DNA of 33,751 nucleotides, taken from a virus. Positions 21,621-29,124 of the stretch are shown piece after piece (position 1 is the stretch's first letter; each line of letters starts with the position of its first letter). Under the pieces are notes generated by a model. The model was not told where the DNA came from. It worked only from the letters and a program-made list of their open reading frames with translations, and ran no database searches. A program made the translations under genes and the position numbers. The DNA is taken from positions 1 through 33,751 of IMG/VR virus record IMGVR_UViG_3300020578_000249. One strand, given 5' to 3'.

Positions 21621-21749
21621 ATGGACAAGCACCGAATCACCGACCACATCGAACCACTCATGTGGTGGTGGATCACCACCGTCCCCAAGTGGATGCAACC
21701 GCGCATCTTCTGGACGGGTTACTATTGGGTGCTGGACAGGGACACATGA
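21621..21749 (+). CDS. 42-residue Trp-rich peptide
   Basis: The ATG is 19 bases after a start-associated core, as in larger genes nearby. The product begins MDKHRITDHIEPLMWWWITT and has seven tryptophans; residues 14-38 may lie at a membrane surface. The stop overlaps the following ATG as ATGA. No family recognised. Confidence 0.6.
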   Translation: MDKHRITDHIEPLMWWWITTVPKWMQPRIFWTGYYWVLDRDT

Positions 21750-21813
21750 AGACCAAGAAAGGACGGGGACACATGAAGACCAAGAAAGGACGGGGACACA
21801 TGAAGACCAAGAA
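21740..21813 (+). repeat. 27-bp tandem repeat, nearly three copies, each with a start codon
   Basis: The unit GGACACATGAAGACCAAGAA plus AGGACGG occurs at 21740 and 21767, and its first 20 bases again at 21794. Each copy provides an ATG (21746, 21773, 21800), and copies two and three are preceded by AAAGGA. Confidence 0.9.
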
Positions 21814-22024
21814 GAACTACTACAGTTTCCTATTCAAGAGCGGTGATTATTTCCGCACCAGTCGTATGTTGGAAGACAAATATCCGACTCTTTTTTGGGG
21901 ATGCGGATACGGGAAAAACGGTTACGATGTTGGTTTCCATTGCACCGCCGCTCAGGTGAGGCAGATCAGCAACTACATCAGCCGCAACCTCCCGAAGGCA
22001 AAGATGTGCCCGGTCGAGGTCTGA
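21746..22024 (+). CDS. hypothetical protein with repeated start region
   Basis: The protein has 92, 83 or 74 residues depending on which of three tandem ATG codons is used; each lies in a 27-base repeat encoding MKTKKGRGH. The first ATG overlaps the previous stop. The conserved-looking body begins KKNYYSFLFKSGDYFRTSRM and contains PTLFWGCGYGKNGYDVGFHC. No family recognised. The next gene starts two bases after the stop. Confidence 0.65.
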   Translation: MKTKKGRGHMKTKKGRGHMKTKKNYYSFLFKSGDYFRTSRMLEDKYPTLFWGCGYGKNGYDVGFHCTAAQVRQISNYISRNLPKAKMCPVEV

Positions 22025-22025
22025 A

Positions 22026-22289
22026 ATGAAGATCATCACCGACCATAGAGGTGTCAACCACCGTTTCCAGAGTTCAGACTACCACAGGGGTCTCTTGTGG
22101 ATGACATTCAGCTCGGACGACGGTAGCACTTTTGACATCACTATGACGGCATCGGAGTTGGCCCTTGCCCTCCGTGGAGCTTTTGCTATGGCAGGTGAGT
22201 GCCATCGACAGCGTGGAAACAGCGCGGGTTCGGAACTTTGTGCCGAGGTGATGAGGGTGGCAGATCTCATAGATTGTGACATCCCTTAG
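22026..22289 (+). CDS. hypothetical small protein
   Basis: The protein has 87 residues. GAGGT stands six bases before the ATG. It begins MKIITDHRGVNHRFQSSDYH, with strands around LLWMTFSSDDGSTFDITMTA, then a helix ELALALRGAFAMAGECHRQ. No family recognised. It is read with the preceding gene. Confidence 0.65.
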   Translation: MKIITDHRGVNHRFQSSDYHRGLLWMTFSSDDGSTFDITMTASELALALRGAFAMAGECHRQRGNSAGSELCAEVMRVADLIDCDIP

Positions 22290-22312
22290 CCATACCATCG
22301 TGAGCATCCAGA

Positions 22313-23380
22313 ATGAGTAAATCGAAATTCATTCATTCGTCTAGCGGGATCAACCTGATAAATACGCTCGCAGAATGTAGGGATCTCACGCTGCTGTCCT
22401 CTGCTCAAGAGAAGGTTGCCTCTCTGGACGATATTATCAGAGATCGAGAAGAGATGTTTGGAGCGAATGGGCTTTTCCAGATAGTTAATCCTCCTCGCAT
22501 GATTCATCCGCCTGCGGGCTTTGTTGACCCTTACCGATGGTGGGTCTTGGCGACCGAGACTGTCGTTCGAGACCGGGGAACCGATGCAGGGTTCGTCTCG
22601 CGTGGCGTGATACAAGCCTTGAGAGAACACGCAAGTCCGACCTACTTCATCAGCACCGAACTGCTCGAAGCGATGGAGCGCACCGACTTTGGAAACGCTC
22701 CGATGCGTGACATTGAATGGGCGCACCCTGGGATGCTCTTCATGCTGCCAGAAAGAGCTAATTCGTACTACGAGGTTGCCATGCCCGACATAAGCACCGG
22801 GCGTACACACTCAGTGCGAGTACGCGCTGTTGGGATCGGATTCGCTAAAGTTTGGTCAGCAACAGAGAACAGTAATGGTATCGCCGTGTTCATCGTTGAC
22901 AGCGTTGGGGCTTGCTCTTGGGCGCTAATTCCATTCATGGACACCTGGCAAGAAGCAGTGGACTACATCGGGAAGAATGACATGATGTCCGATGAGCAAC
23001 GCGCGCGGTATCCGTGGCAGTCCAAATTGGCTGATCTCGAAAAGGGAGCTCTTTTCACGAACTGCTCACTCATCTTCAAGGTTATGTGCCTTTGGAACTC
23101 TGAGCGATCAGACGGGTCGTCGGAGGTGGTTAGGGACGGCGGTCGCCTGATTCGGGCGGGAAATCCCAAGCGAATCGATCGCAAGAAACGCGATCTCTGG
23201 GGTGGGATTCTGCTTCGGCTAAATGAACCTGTTTCAAGGATTATCAGTGATGACAAGTCTGACGAACGCGGTGTTCGCCGCCATTGGCGGCGGGGTCATT
23301 TCCGCCGACAGCCGCACGGGGCTGGTCGAACTCTGCGGAAGTCGATTTGGATCAGGCCACATATGGCAGGTTCTCTATAG
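22313..23380 (+). CDS. AcrVA2-like protein (anti-Cas12a family)
   Basis: The protein has 355 residues. The C-terminus reads GVRRHWRRGHFRRQPHGAGR followed by TLRKSIWIRP. It matches in order the conserved end of AcrVA2 and its many phage and plasmid relatives (HxRRGHW, then GxGR, then W.xP). The middle has ALFTNCSLIFKVMCLWNSER, in the place of the AcrVA2 helix before its C-terminal part, and the length is close to the family's (about 320). AcrVA2 is known to lower Cas12a levels by acting on cas12a mRNA during translation. That this protein does so is inferred. The ATG at 22313 has only a weak ribosome site. A second frame (23250-23456) overlaps the end and is probably a shadow. Confidence 0.6.
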   Translation: MSKSKFIHSSSGINLINTLAECRDLTLLSSAQEKVASLDDIIRDREEMFGANGLFQIVNPPRMIHPPAGFVDPYRWWVLATETVVRDRGTDAGFVSRGVIQALREHASPTYFISTELLEAMERTDFGNAPMRDIEWAHPGMLFMLPERANSYYEVAMPDISTGRTHSVRVRAVGIGFAKVWSATENSNGIAVFIVDSVGACSWALIPFMDTWQEAVDYIGKNDMMSDEQRARYPWQSKLADLEKGALFTNCSLIFKVMCLWNSERSDGSSEVVRDGGRLIRAGNPKRIDRKKRDLWGGILLRLNEPVSRIISDDKSDERGVRRHWRRGHFRRQPHGAGRTLRKSIWIRPHMAGSL

Positions 23381-23482
23381 TTATTGGCTTGTCCATGAGC
23401 GTGCCTGGCTGAAGAAGTGCGCCTCTGGTGATCGACAATCTTTCATCGACCAATGAACCAACTGACCACCCATCTGGGGAAC

Positions 23483-23568
23483 GGACAGGGTGGGATTCGA
23501 ACCCACGGTAGGATTGCTCCTACACAGCATTTCCAATGCTGCTCCTTCAGCCGCTCGGACACCTGTCC
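23483..23568 (-). tRNA. tRNA-Ser (anticodon GGA)
   Basis: An 86-base class II tRNA with acceptor GGACAGG/CCTGTCC, anticodon stem CAGCA/TGCTG around TTGGAAA, a long variable arm GTAGGAGCAATCCTAC and T arm GTGGG-TTCGAAT-CCCAC. Anticodon GGA reads TCC and TCT. It is the only minus-strand gene in this part. Confidence 0.93.
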
Positions 23569-23626
23569 AACAAAAGCATTTTACGACCTGCGCCTGGCGA
23601 CTTTCTGCCGGGGGACTCGGCGATGA

Positions 23627-23657
23627 ATCACCGGCGCGCAGAATCTTGAGGACATAG
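23627..23657 (+). promoter_or_regulatory. start-associated element (core 23630-23640)
   Basis: ATCACCGGCGCGCAGAATCT, then TGAGGACATAG. The spacing of core to ATG (23658) is 17 bases. Confidence 0.75.
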
Positions 23658-24185
23658 ATGCAAGGAGATTGTTTCATGTATTATCACGAGAACAACACTG
23701 ACTACATCACGCTTCGTACCAAGCAACCCATTACTGCGGTCTACGGAGGTAAAAGCCTCTGGGCAGACTGCGGTCCTCGCAAGACGGAGGTCCGCAAGAT
23801 CAGACTGTTCATTGGGGGTGTTGACCTCTCGATTCGCAAGAAGTCGTGGTCTACGGCGACATTGGGTCAGCAACTTTACGTGGGGATTCATGCGTTCATC
23901 CCCAAGCGGATGTGGGACACATCCAAGTACGGACTCATCTATACAGACGATCGTTGGGAGCGGGAGTTCAGGGCTGGACTGAAGTTGTCGTTCCCCGTAC
24001 TGAAGGCGATTCAGAGCGTCGGTTACACCGAGCAAGGGCAGCAAGGAGATGACTATGTAAGCCTGAGCGGGTCCATCTACGGCATGAAGAAAATGCGCGA
24101 TTTTGCAGATGCTATCGAGGCTGGCGACATCCTTGACGACATGTTGGCAGAGGCAGATGAAGAGGAAGAAAGAGGCTTCAAGTGA
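23658..24185 (+). CDS. hypothetical protein
   Basis: The protein has 175 residues from the ATG at 23658, after GAGGA in a start-associated element; an in-frame ATG at 23676 after AAGGAG is equally possible (169 residues). The middle is strand-rich (LFIGGVDLSIRKKSWSTATL, then YVGIHAFIPKRMW). The acidic end has AEADEEEERGF. No family recognised. It overlaps the next gene by GTGA, so they are translated together. Confidence 0.75.
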   Translation: MQGDCFMYYHENNTDYITLRTKQPITAVYGGKSLWADCGPRKTEVRKIRLFIGGVDLSIRKKSWSTATLGQQLYVGIHAFIPKRMWDTSKYGLIYTDDRWEREFRAGLKLSFPVLKAIQSVGYTEQGQQGDDYVSLSGSIYGMKKMRDFADAIEAGDILDDMLAEADEEEERGFK

Positions 24186-24733
24186 ACAGAGATGACAGCA
24201 TTTTTGACGACGAGACTCACGTCTTTCGTCCTTCCACCAACAGGAATGCCCCTCCCATCGTATCCGTGGACAAGAAGATGGAACTGTCGCGCTTCACCAG
24301 CGGCGACTACATGTTCTACCCCCTGCCAGCAGATGAGGAGTGGGTTCGCCGTGAGGGATGGGACATGTCCCATTGTCTTGCCATCTGCCAGGACGACTAC
24401 TGCCGCCGCATGAGGAAAGGCGAGATTGAGGTGTGGTCCATGACCCACATCCCGACCAACACCCCCGTTGTTGACATCGAGGTGGCGATCACCCGTTCTT
24501 CCTATGGCGGACCCGTCTTCAGACCAACGGTGAGCCAGATCCGTGGAGTTGCCAACCAATGTCCACCTGACGACGATCTTCTGCCCCACATCGTATCATT
24601 TCTCAACAGCGAAGTAGGGTCGGCGTGGCATGTGGGTGATCACGGGGTCAAGAACTTCGACAGACGCCTAGATGGTGACCTTGTGATGCGACGCATTGCG
24701 CAGCTCGAAGAGCGCGAACTGCGTGCGGACTAA
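24182..24733 (+). CDS. PcfJ-like domain protein
   Basis: The protein has 183 residues from a GTG at 24182 overlapping the previous stop. The segment EGWDMSHCLAICQDDYCRRM, then GEIEVWSMTHIPTNTPVVDIE, then VSQIRGVANQCPP and a final HIVSFLN follows the pattern of PcfJ-like proteins (mxHCvg.y......g...i.S......p..T.e.....I.Q..G..N..p). These occur on plasmids and phages; their function is poorly known. The family cysteine-histidine pair (HC) is kept. Confidence 0.65.
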   Translation: MNRDDSIFDDETHVFRPSTNRNAPPIVSVDKKMELSRFTSGDYMFYPLPADEEWVRREGWDMSHCLAICQDDYCRRMRKGEIEVWSMTHIPTNTPVVDIEVAITRSSYGGPVFRPTVSQIRGVANQCPPDDDLLPHIVSFLNSEVGSAWHVGDHGVKNFDRRLDGDLVMRRIAQLEERELRAD

Positions 24734-24768
24734 TCGGTGGACCAGCACGTGTTGAACCTGCCCAGTGT

Positions 24769-24801
24769 GACACCGGCGCGCAGGATTAGAAGAACATAAG
24801 C
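24769..24801 (+). promoter_or_regulatory. start-associated element (core 24772-24782)
   Basis: GACACCGGCGCGCAGGATTA, then GAAGAACATAAGC. A GTG stands 19 bases after the core (24802), which points to a short leader peptide before the ATPase gene. Confidence 0.7.
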
Positions 24802-24849
24802 GTGTCCCGCGTGGGGCGCAACAACAGAAACAAAGAGAGGAAACCATGA
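24802..24849 (+). CDS. possible 15-residue leader peptide
   Basis: The frame GTG TCC CGC ... CCA TGA gives a basic peptide ending NRNKERKP. Its start is at the standard 19-base distance from a start-associated core, and its TGA overlaps the ATG of the ATPase gene as ATGA. It may couple or adjust ATPase translation. Confidence 0.4.
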   Translation: MSRVGRNNRNKERKP

Positions 24850-25946
24850 ACAGCAAAGAGATCAAGGATACGGGCGCAAAGACCAAGGACCTTGTGTCCA
24901 CCATCAAGCGCAATCGCAAGACAGGAATCCCGACCTTCGTGTTCGGTCCCCCTGGTGTCGGCAAGAGTGAGATGGTTCATCAGGCTGCGGAAGGCGATGC
25001 TGTTATCGACGTCCGCTTGTCCATGCTGGACCCCGTTGACCTGCGCGGTCTACCCACCACCATCCCCGATGGGAATGGAGGTACGAAGGTGGCGTGGGCG
25101 TTGCCCGACTTCATCCCCGCAGATGGCAAGGGGATCATCTTCTTCGACGAACTCAACACAGCACCAATCGCGGTTCAGAACGCCGCCCTACAGATCATTC
25201 TCGACCGCAAGTGCGGTCCTCACAAACTTGGGGATGGGTGGTACATCGTAGCCTGCGGCAACAAGTCCGCACACAGGGCGCATGTGAATCCCCTGTCTGC
25301 TCCGCTCCGCAACCGTTTCTCCATCGTGGATTATGTCCCTTCCGTTGAGGCGTGGACGGGTTGGGCGATTCAGAACGGAATCCACGACCACATCATTGCG
25401 TTCCTCAACTTCAGTCCTGACCACCTCTGTTCGTCCCCCAACGACGAACACAGCAACTTTGCTTCGCCACGCTCCTGGGCGCGTATCTCGCGGTTCATGC
25501 AGATTTTTCCAGAGGAGACTGTCGGGAGGGACATCGAGGCAACAACTTCTCTTATTGGTCGTGGCTCGGCTGTGGCTTTCTCGTCCTTCTGCGAGGAGAT
25601 CGAGGATATGCCAGACATCGACGCGCTGATCGAAGGGAAGCAGCAGTTCTCCCACACGGGTAAGCGCATCAGCATCTCCTATGCTGTCGCAACTACCATC
25701 GCTGGTCGTATGCTCCGCAGCGACTCCAAGAAGTTGACGAAGGGGTATGTTGAGCGTTGTACGGAGATCGCAGCCGAACTTCCTGCGGAGATCGCCTGTC
25801 TGTTCTTCGTCATGTGTCTAGGTGGCAGCAATGAGTCTGCAAAGACTCTCCGTCATAAAATCCTCGTTTCCGATGCAGGGCAAGCCTGGGCGAAGAAGCA
25901 TCGTCCACTTCTTGAGAAATACAACGTCAGCAACCTCGCTGACTGA
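24846..25946 (+). CDS. MoxR-type AAA+ ATPase
   Basis: The protein has 366 residues. Walker A GPPGVGKS is at 34-41 and Walker B IIFFDELN at about 97-104; a sensor-like ACGNKS and the arginine-finger region APLRNRFSI follow. The motif VRLSMLDPVDLRGLP between the two Walker boxes is typical of MoxR ATPases, which act as chaperones inserting metals or remodelling complexes, together with a partner carrying a VWA domain. That partner is encoded 100 bases downstream. Phages of several kinds carry such pairs, with unknown role. GAGAGGAAACC lies directly before the ATG. Confidence 0.92.
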   Translation: MNSKEIKDTGAKTKDLVSTIKRNRKTGIPTFVFGPPGVGKSEMVHQAAEGDAVIDVRLSMLDPVDLRGLPTTIPDGNGGTKVAWALPDFIPADGKGIIFFDELNTAPIAVQNAALQIILDRKCGPHKLGDGWYIVACGNKSAHRAHVNPLSAPLRNRFSIVDYVPSVEAWTGWAIQNGIHDHIIAFLNFSPDHLCSSPNDEHSNFASPRSWARISRFMQIFPEETVGRDIEATTSLIGRGSAVAFSSFCEEIEDMPDIDALIEGKQQFSHTGKRISISYAVATTIAGRMLRSDSKKLTKGYVERCTEIAAELPAEIACLFFVMCLGGSNESAKTLRHKILVSDAGQAWAKKHRPLLEKYNVSNLAD

Positions 25947-26012
25947 TGGTTCTCTCTTTGCAGACCACCCGTACCACCCTGAGCATTTTGGGGTGGCGGG
26001 TCGGTTTGACGT

Positions 26013-26045
26013 AATACCGGCGCGCAGAATCTTGAGGACATAGAC
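26013..26045 (+). promoter_or_regulatory. start-associated element (core 26016-26026)
   Basis: AATACCGGCGCGCAGAATCT, then TGAGGACATAGAC. The spacing of core to ATG (26046) is 19 bases; almost identical to the copy at 23627. Confidence 0.8.
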
Positions 26046-27266
26046 ATGAGCAATGAAGAAACAACTCACAGTATCTCGCAGCATGATGTAAATGCAGCAC
26101 GAGAGCGCATGAGCGGGATCACGTTCGCCATGTACCGCAACTTCCCGTTTTTCGCACTCCTAGCGGAGTCCTGCAACATCCGTATGTCGGATGATTGCCC
26201 GACAGCCTGCGTGGACAAGCATGGGAACATCACGTTCGGACGGGAGTTCATGTCCAAGTTGAACGATGGAGAGTTGATCTTCATTCTTGCACATGAGGTT
26301 TTCCATGTGGCGTTTGCCCACTTCGACCGCCGTGGTTCGCGTGATCCATTCCTATGGAATGTGGCTGGCGACTATGCCATCAATCTGCTCGTCAGGGATG
26401 GGATGTCCACGGTTATCGGCAGCGAAAGGCGTGTTCCTAAAGGCTGCATCCCGAAGGACATCTTGTTGGATGAGAAGTACGCGGATATGTCCACAGAGCA
26501 GATTTATGAGGACATCTTCAAGAATGTCAAGAAGGTCAAAATCAGGTGTTCGATGTCGGGTGACATGAATGATGACAGCGACGAAGATGATGGTCAGTCT
26601 GTCTCCATCAAGGACGCACGGGCCAAGATTCCAGAGACAAAAGAGGGTTGGCAGCAGGCTATCGCTACGGCGATGACTAGGGCAAAGCAATGCGGCAAGT
26701 TGCCTGAAAGCCTTGAACGTGCTGTCGGAGACTTCCTAAAGAGCAAGGTCGATTGGTCGGAGCAACTTCGCCAGATGCTTCGTCATGGGGTGTCGCGCAT
26801 CAACAAGGACTTCTACACCTTCCTCCCCTGTAACCGCCGCTTCGTCCATCAGGGGCTATACATCCCCTCTCTTGTCGGCTTTGAGGCCCCCAAGATCGCA
26901 TTTGCCATCGACACTTCGGGTTCGATGGGTCAGGATGCTGTGTTGCAGGCTCATGCCGAGATCGACTCCATCCGCAAGCAGTTCGGATGCCCTGTCTACA
27001 TCATGTCCTGCGATGCCGATGTCCACAGCGGAGAGTGGGTCGGTCCCTATTCCGACCTACCCATGCCCGTGGGAGGAGGAGGTACGGATTTTCGCCCCGT
27101 GTTCAATCATCTGGTTGGCAACCGTATCCCCGTTGATATTGTGGTGTACCTGACGGATGGATACGGAGAGTTCGGAGATGATCCAGGGATCGAAACCATT
27201 TGGGTGATGACCACCCATGAATCCCCTCCGTGGGGCAGTCATGTTCAGATCGGAGTAGATGCTTGA
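26046..27266 (+). CDS. DUF2201-like protein: HEXXH metallopeptidase-like domain plus VWA domain
   Basis: The protein has 406 residues. The N-terminal domain has HEVFHVAFAH (HEVFH at 83-87), a zinc-binding motif. The C-terminal VWA-like domain has a MIDAS motif DTSGSMG (from 289), then GGGGTDFRP, in which the threonine and aspartate complete the metal site, and VVYLTDGYG. An acidic linker lies near 173-184. This is the usual partner of MoxR ATPases; together they form a two-component ATPase/VWA machine. The protease motif may be active or structural. It has its own start-associated element and overlaps the next small gene. Confidence 0.9.
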   Translation: MSNEETTHSISQHDVNAARERMSGITFAMYRNFPFFALLAESCNIRMSDDCPTACVDKHGNITFGREFMSKLNDGELIFILAHEVFHVAFAHFDRRGSRDPFLWNVAGDYAINLLVRDGMSTVIGSERRVPKGCIPKDILLDEKYADMSTEQIYEDIFKNVKKVKIRCSMSGDMNDDSDEDDGQSVSIKDARAKIPETKEGWQQAIATAMTRAKQCGKLPESLERAVGDFLKSKVDWSEQLRQMLRHGVSRINKDFYTFLPCNRRFVHQGLYIPSLVGFEAPKIAFAIDTSGSMGQDAVLQAHAEIDSIRKQFGCPVYIMSCDADVHSGEWVGPYSDLPMPVGGGGTDFRPVFNHLVGNRIPVDIVVYLTDGYGEFGDDPGIETIWVMTTHESPPWGSHVQIGVDA

Positions 27267-27420
27267 TTCACCCATTTCAGCAGATGTGCGAGGTTCCATT
27301 GTTCCGAAACGGGATGATGGCATCCTTGTCTATGCGACCAGAGGCATCAGTCTCCGACATGGCTTCTGCCATGTGCGTGTGTTGGCCCACGCTTGCGGAG
27401 ATGTGGCCATCCGATACTGA
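27259..27420 (+). CDS. 53-residue hypothetical protein
   Basis: A short frame beginning inside the last codons of the VWA gene (ATG at 27259) after CGGAG. The product begins MLDSPISADVRGSIVPKRDD, then GILVYATRGISLRHGFCHVRV and ends AIRY, which looks like a compact beta domain rather than chance sequence. It overlaps the next gene by about 20 bases. No family recognised. Confidence 0.5.
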   Translation: MLDSPISADVRGSIVPKRDDGILVYATRGISLRHGFCHVRVLAHACGDVAIRY

Positions 27421-27865
27421 TGGTCGAGATGTGGTAGATGTCTGCCGACTTGCGGACAAGACCCGTAGTTTTATGGGTATTGAAATGCCTCCCTTCATCG
27501 GGGCTTCAAGGTTTGTCCTGCTGTCTATGGGCGTAGAGGCGGTTCACATCAGCAAGTTGATCTCACCGTGCGGAAAACCATCCATTGAAGTGAGCATTGG
27601 CGGCTTTCGTCTTGATGAGTTCGACGCAAAGATGGACGCACCGTTTGATGGTCGATGGCCTGGCTTCAACGCCGTAGTTGATGGGGCCATACTCGCCGGG
27701 GCTATGAACTTCAGCTCCCTCACTACTGACTGGCACCTGCCGAGTGGCAGGTTCTTCACTAACGTTGTTGGTCATCCTGGGTATAGCAGGATGTATGTGT
27801 CGTCTTCGGGAGAGAGTAGTCACACCGAATGGATCACCAAGAAGTTGAAGGTCGTGAATGTCTGA
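27401..27865 (+). CDS. hypothetical protein
   Basis: The protein has about 154 residues from the ATG at 27401; a GTG at 27431 is also possible, and the frame is open back to 27230, where it overlaps other genes. The body has GIEMPPFIGASRFVLLSMGV, then ISPCGKPSIEVSIGGFRLDE, and a middle rich in Gly and Ala (FNAVVDGAILAGAMNFSSL). No family recognised. Its end overlaps the next start. Confidence 0.6.
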   Translation: MWPSDTDGRDVVDVCRLADKTRSFMGIEMPPFIGASRFVLLSMGVEAVHISKLISPCGKPSIEVSIGGFRLDEFDAKMDAPFDGRWPGFNAVVDGAILAGAMNFSSLTTDWHLPSGRFFTNVVGHPGYSRMYVSSSGESSHTEWITKKLKVVNV

Positions 27866-28664
27866 CAATGCTACAGCCTTCGATTCCGCGTGCATCATGT
27901 GGACATCGCAGTTGATGATGGAGAGTCTCACCATGCTTGCGTATCCGTGGGACTCCTCCCTGGAGGTTATGAGATCCCCTACAATCTACCACGCCCTCAA
28001 GGCAGGGCTTTCTGTATGTCCAGACTACAGGCGCGAGGATCTCAAGTATTTTGCTCCAAAGGAGTTGTATGAGTCTGCCGTGAGTGGGGTGTCATCGGAA
28101 ACTTTTCTCCTCAACTCAATCATCAAGGAAGACCCGATCCAGGTAGCGAAGTCAGCCTGCCGACGCGGGAACTCTCTTGCCTTCCTCGCGGCGAGGGGGG
28201 TTCATCGACTCCACTTCACCATTGATTTCCATCGCCTAGGTTCCCTGGCTAGCAAGCGGTCTGGTAACGCTGCGCCCGAACCTCCTCCTCTCGTGTTACA
28301 ACGGGCGTGGAGGCAGGCATACGGGACCGTCTCCGGCACGCAGGTCACATCCCCACGCGTGCCGGTGCAGAAATTCGAGCTGCGGGTGTTTGGGGTCACC
28401 GCAGATAACTACGAATGGGAAAGGTTTGCCACCCTGAAATCCGAGTGGGAGTGTTATCTGCACAGACTGTTATCTAGGTCAAAGCGCTTCAAGGTTCCAT
28501 TTTATCCCATTGGAATAGACTTTGAGGATTCGCTTGAACGCGACATATTGAATATGATATGCCTTGATTGGTGGGACAAAGAACTTCAAGATTCCGATTC
28601 AAGGCCTTCACGTTTCCATTGCAACTTCGACATGACCAACTGGGAAATGAGGATTTGCAAGTAG
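27858..28664 (+). CDS. hypothetical protein
   Basis: The protein has 268 residues. AAGGT stands seven bases before the ATG. It begins MSDNATAFDSACIMWTSQLM and contains ETFLLNSIIKEDPIQVAKSA near residue 80, a basic middle, then FELRVFGVTADNYEWERFAT. No family recognised. It overlaps the previous gene by eight bases and is the last of a coupled run beginning at the VWA gene. Confidence 0.7.
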   Translation: MSDNATAFDSACIMWTSQLMMESLTMLAYPWDSSLEVMRSPTIYHALKAGLSVCPDYRREDLKYFAPKELYESAVSGVSSETFLLNSIIKEDPIQVAKSACRRGNSLAFLAARGVHRLHFTIDFHRLGSLASKRSGNAAPEPPPLVLQRAWRQAYGTVSGTQVTSPRVPVQKFELRVFGVTADNYEWERFATLKSEWECYLHRLLSRSKRFKVPFYPIGIDFEDSLERDILNMICLDWWDKELQDSDSRPSRFHCNFDMTNWEMRICK

Positions 28665-28666
28665 GA

Positions 28667-28697
28667 AACACCGGCGCGCAGAGTTAGGAGAACCCCA
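28667..28697 (+). promoter_or_regulatory. start-associated element (core 28670-28680)
   Basis: AACACCGGCGCGCAGAGTTA, then GGAGAACCCCATA. The ATG (28716) is 35 bases after the core and has its own AGGAGA site, so this copy is longer-spaced. Confidence 0.65.
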
Positions 28698-28715
28698 TAC
28701 ACAGGAGACATTCAC

Positions 28716-29123
28716 ATGAACAGCATCGAAAAGATCATCGCTAGCACAATCACAAAGAGCACCATCGAAGCCATCCAAAAGCAGTTGGCAGAACAGTTCA
28801 GATCCATGACCGTGGGCGACATTCTTGGCGGCAAGTCCCCCAAGTTGAACGCTGCCCCTGCACGGCGCACCAAGTCCCGCCGCAATGTGCGAGACACCAA
28901 CCTGGCGGTGGTCGGCGCCATCAAGAAGTTGCATGCAGCCGCCAATGACCAGTGGTGCACCATTGATGAACTCGCCAAGCGTGCTGGTGTGCGCAAGCCA
29001 GCAAGCCATCTGCGTCGTATGATGCTGCATGGTTTCCGTGCGGGCGGAAAGTTCCAAAAGCCTCTGTTTCAGGGTAATGGCTGCTACACGAACGCATTCC
29101 GCCTTCGTCGCTCGAAAGTGTGA
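28716..29123 (+). CDS. basic helix-turn-helix-like DNA-binding protein
   Basis: The protein has 135 residues. ACAGGAGA stands eight bases before the ATG. After a helical N-terminus (SIEKIIASTITKSTIEAIQ) comes a basic linker ARRTKSRRNVR, then a helix-turn-helix-like segment CTIDELAKRAGVRKPASHLR and a strand pair ending YTNAFRLRRSKV. The layout (basic linker plus winged-helix-like end) resembles the larger protein at 14638-15201. It may act as a small regulator. Confidence 0.65.
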   Translation: MNSIEKIIASTITKSTIEAIQKQLAEQFRSMTVGDILGGKSPKLNAAPARRTKSRRNVRDTNLAVVGAIKKLHAAANDQWCTIDELAKRAGVRKPASHLRRMMLHGFRAGGKFQKPLFQGNGCYTNAFRLRRSKV

Positions 29124-29124
29124 T

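Noticed and set aside
23223-23456. A frame overlapping the end of the AcrVA2-like gene, and the idea of a programmed frameshift there
   Set aside because: The C-terminus in the original frame carries the conserved family motif, so no shift is needed. The second frame is probably a shadow for most of its length.
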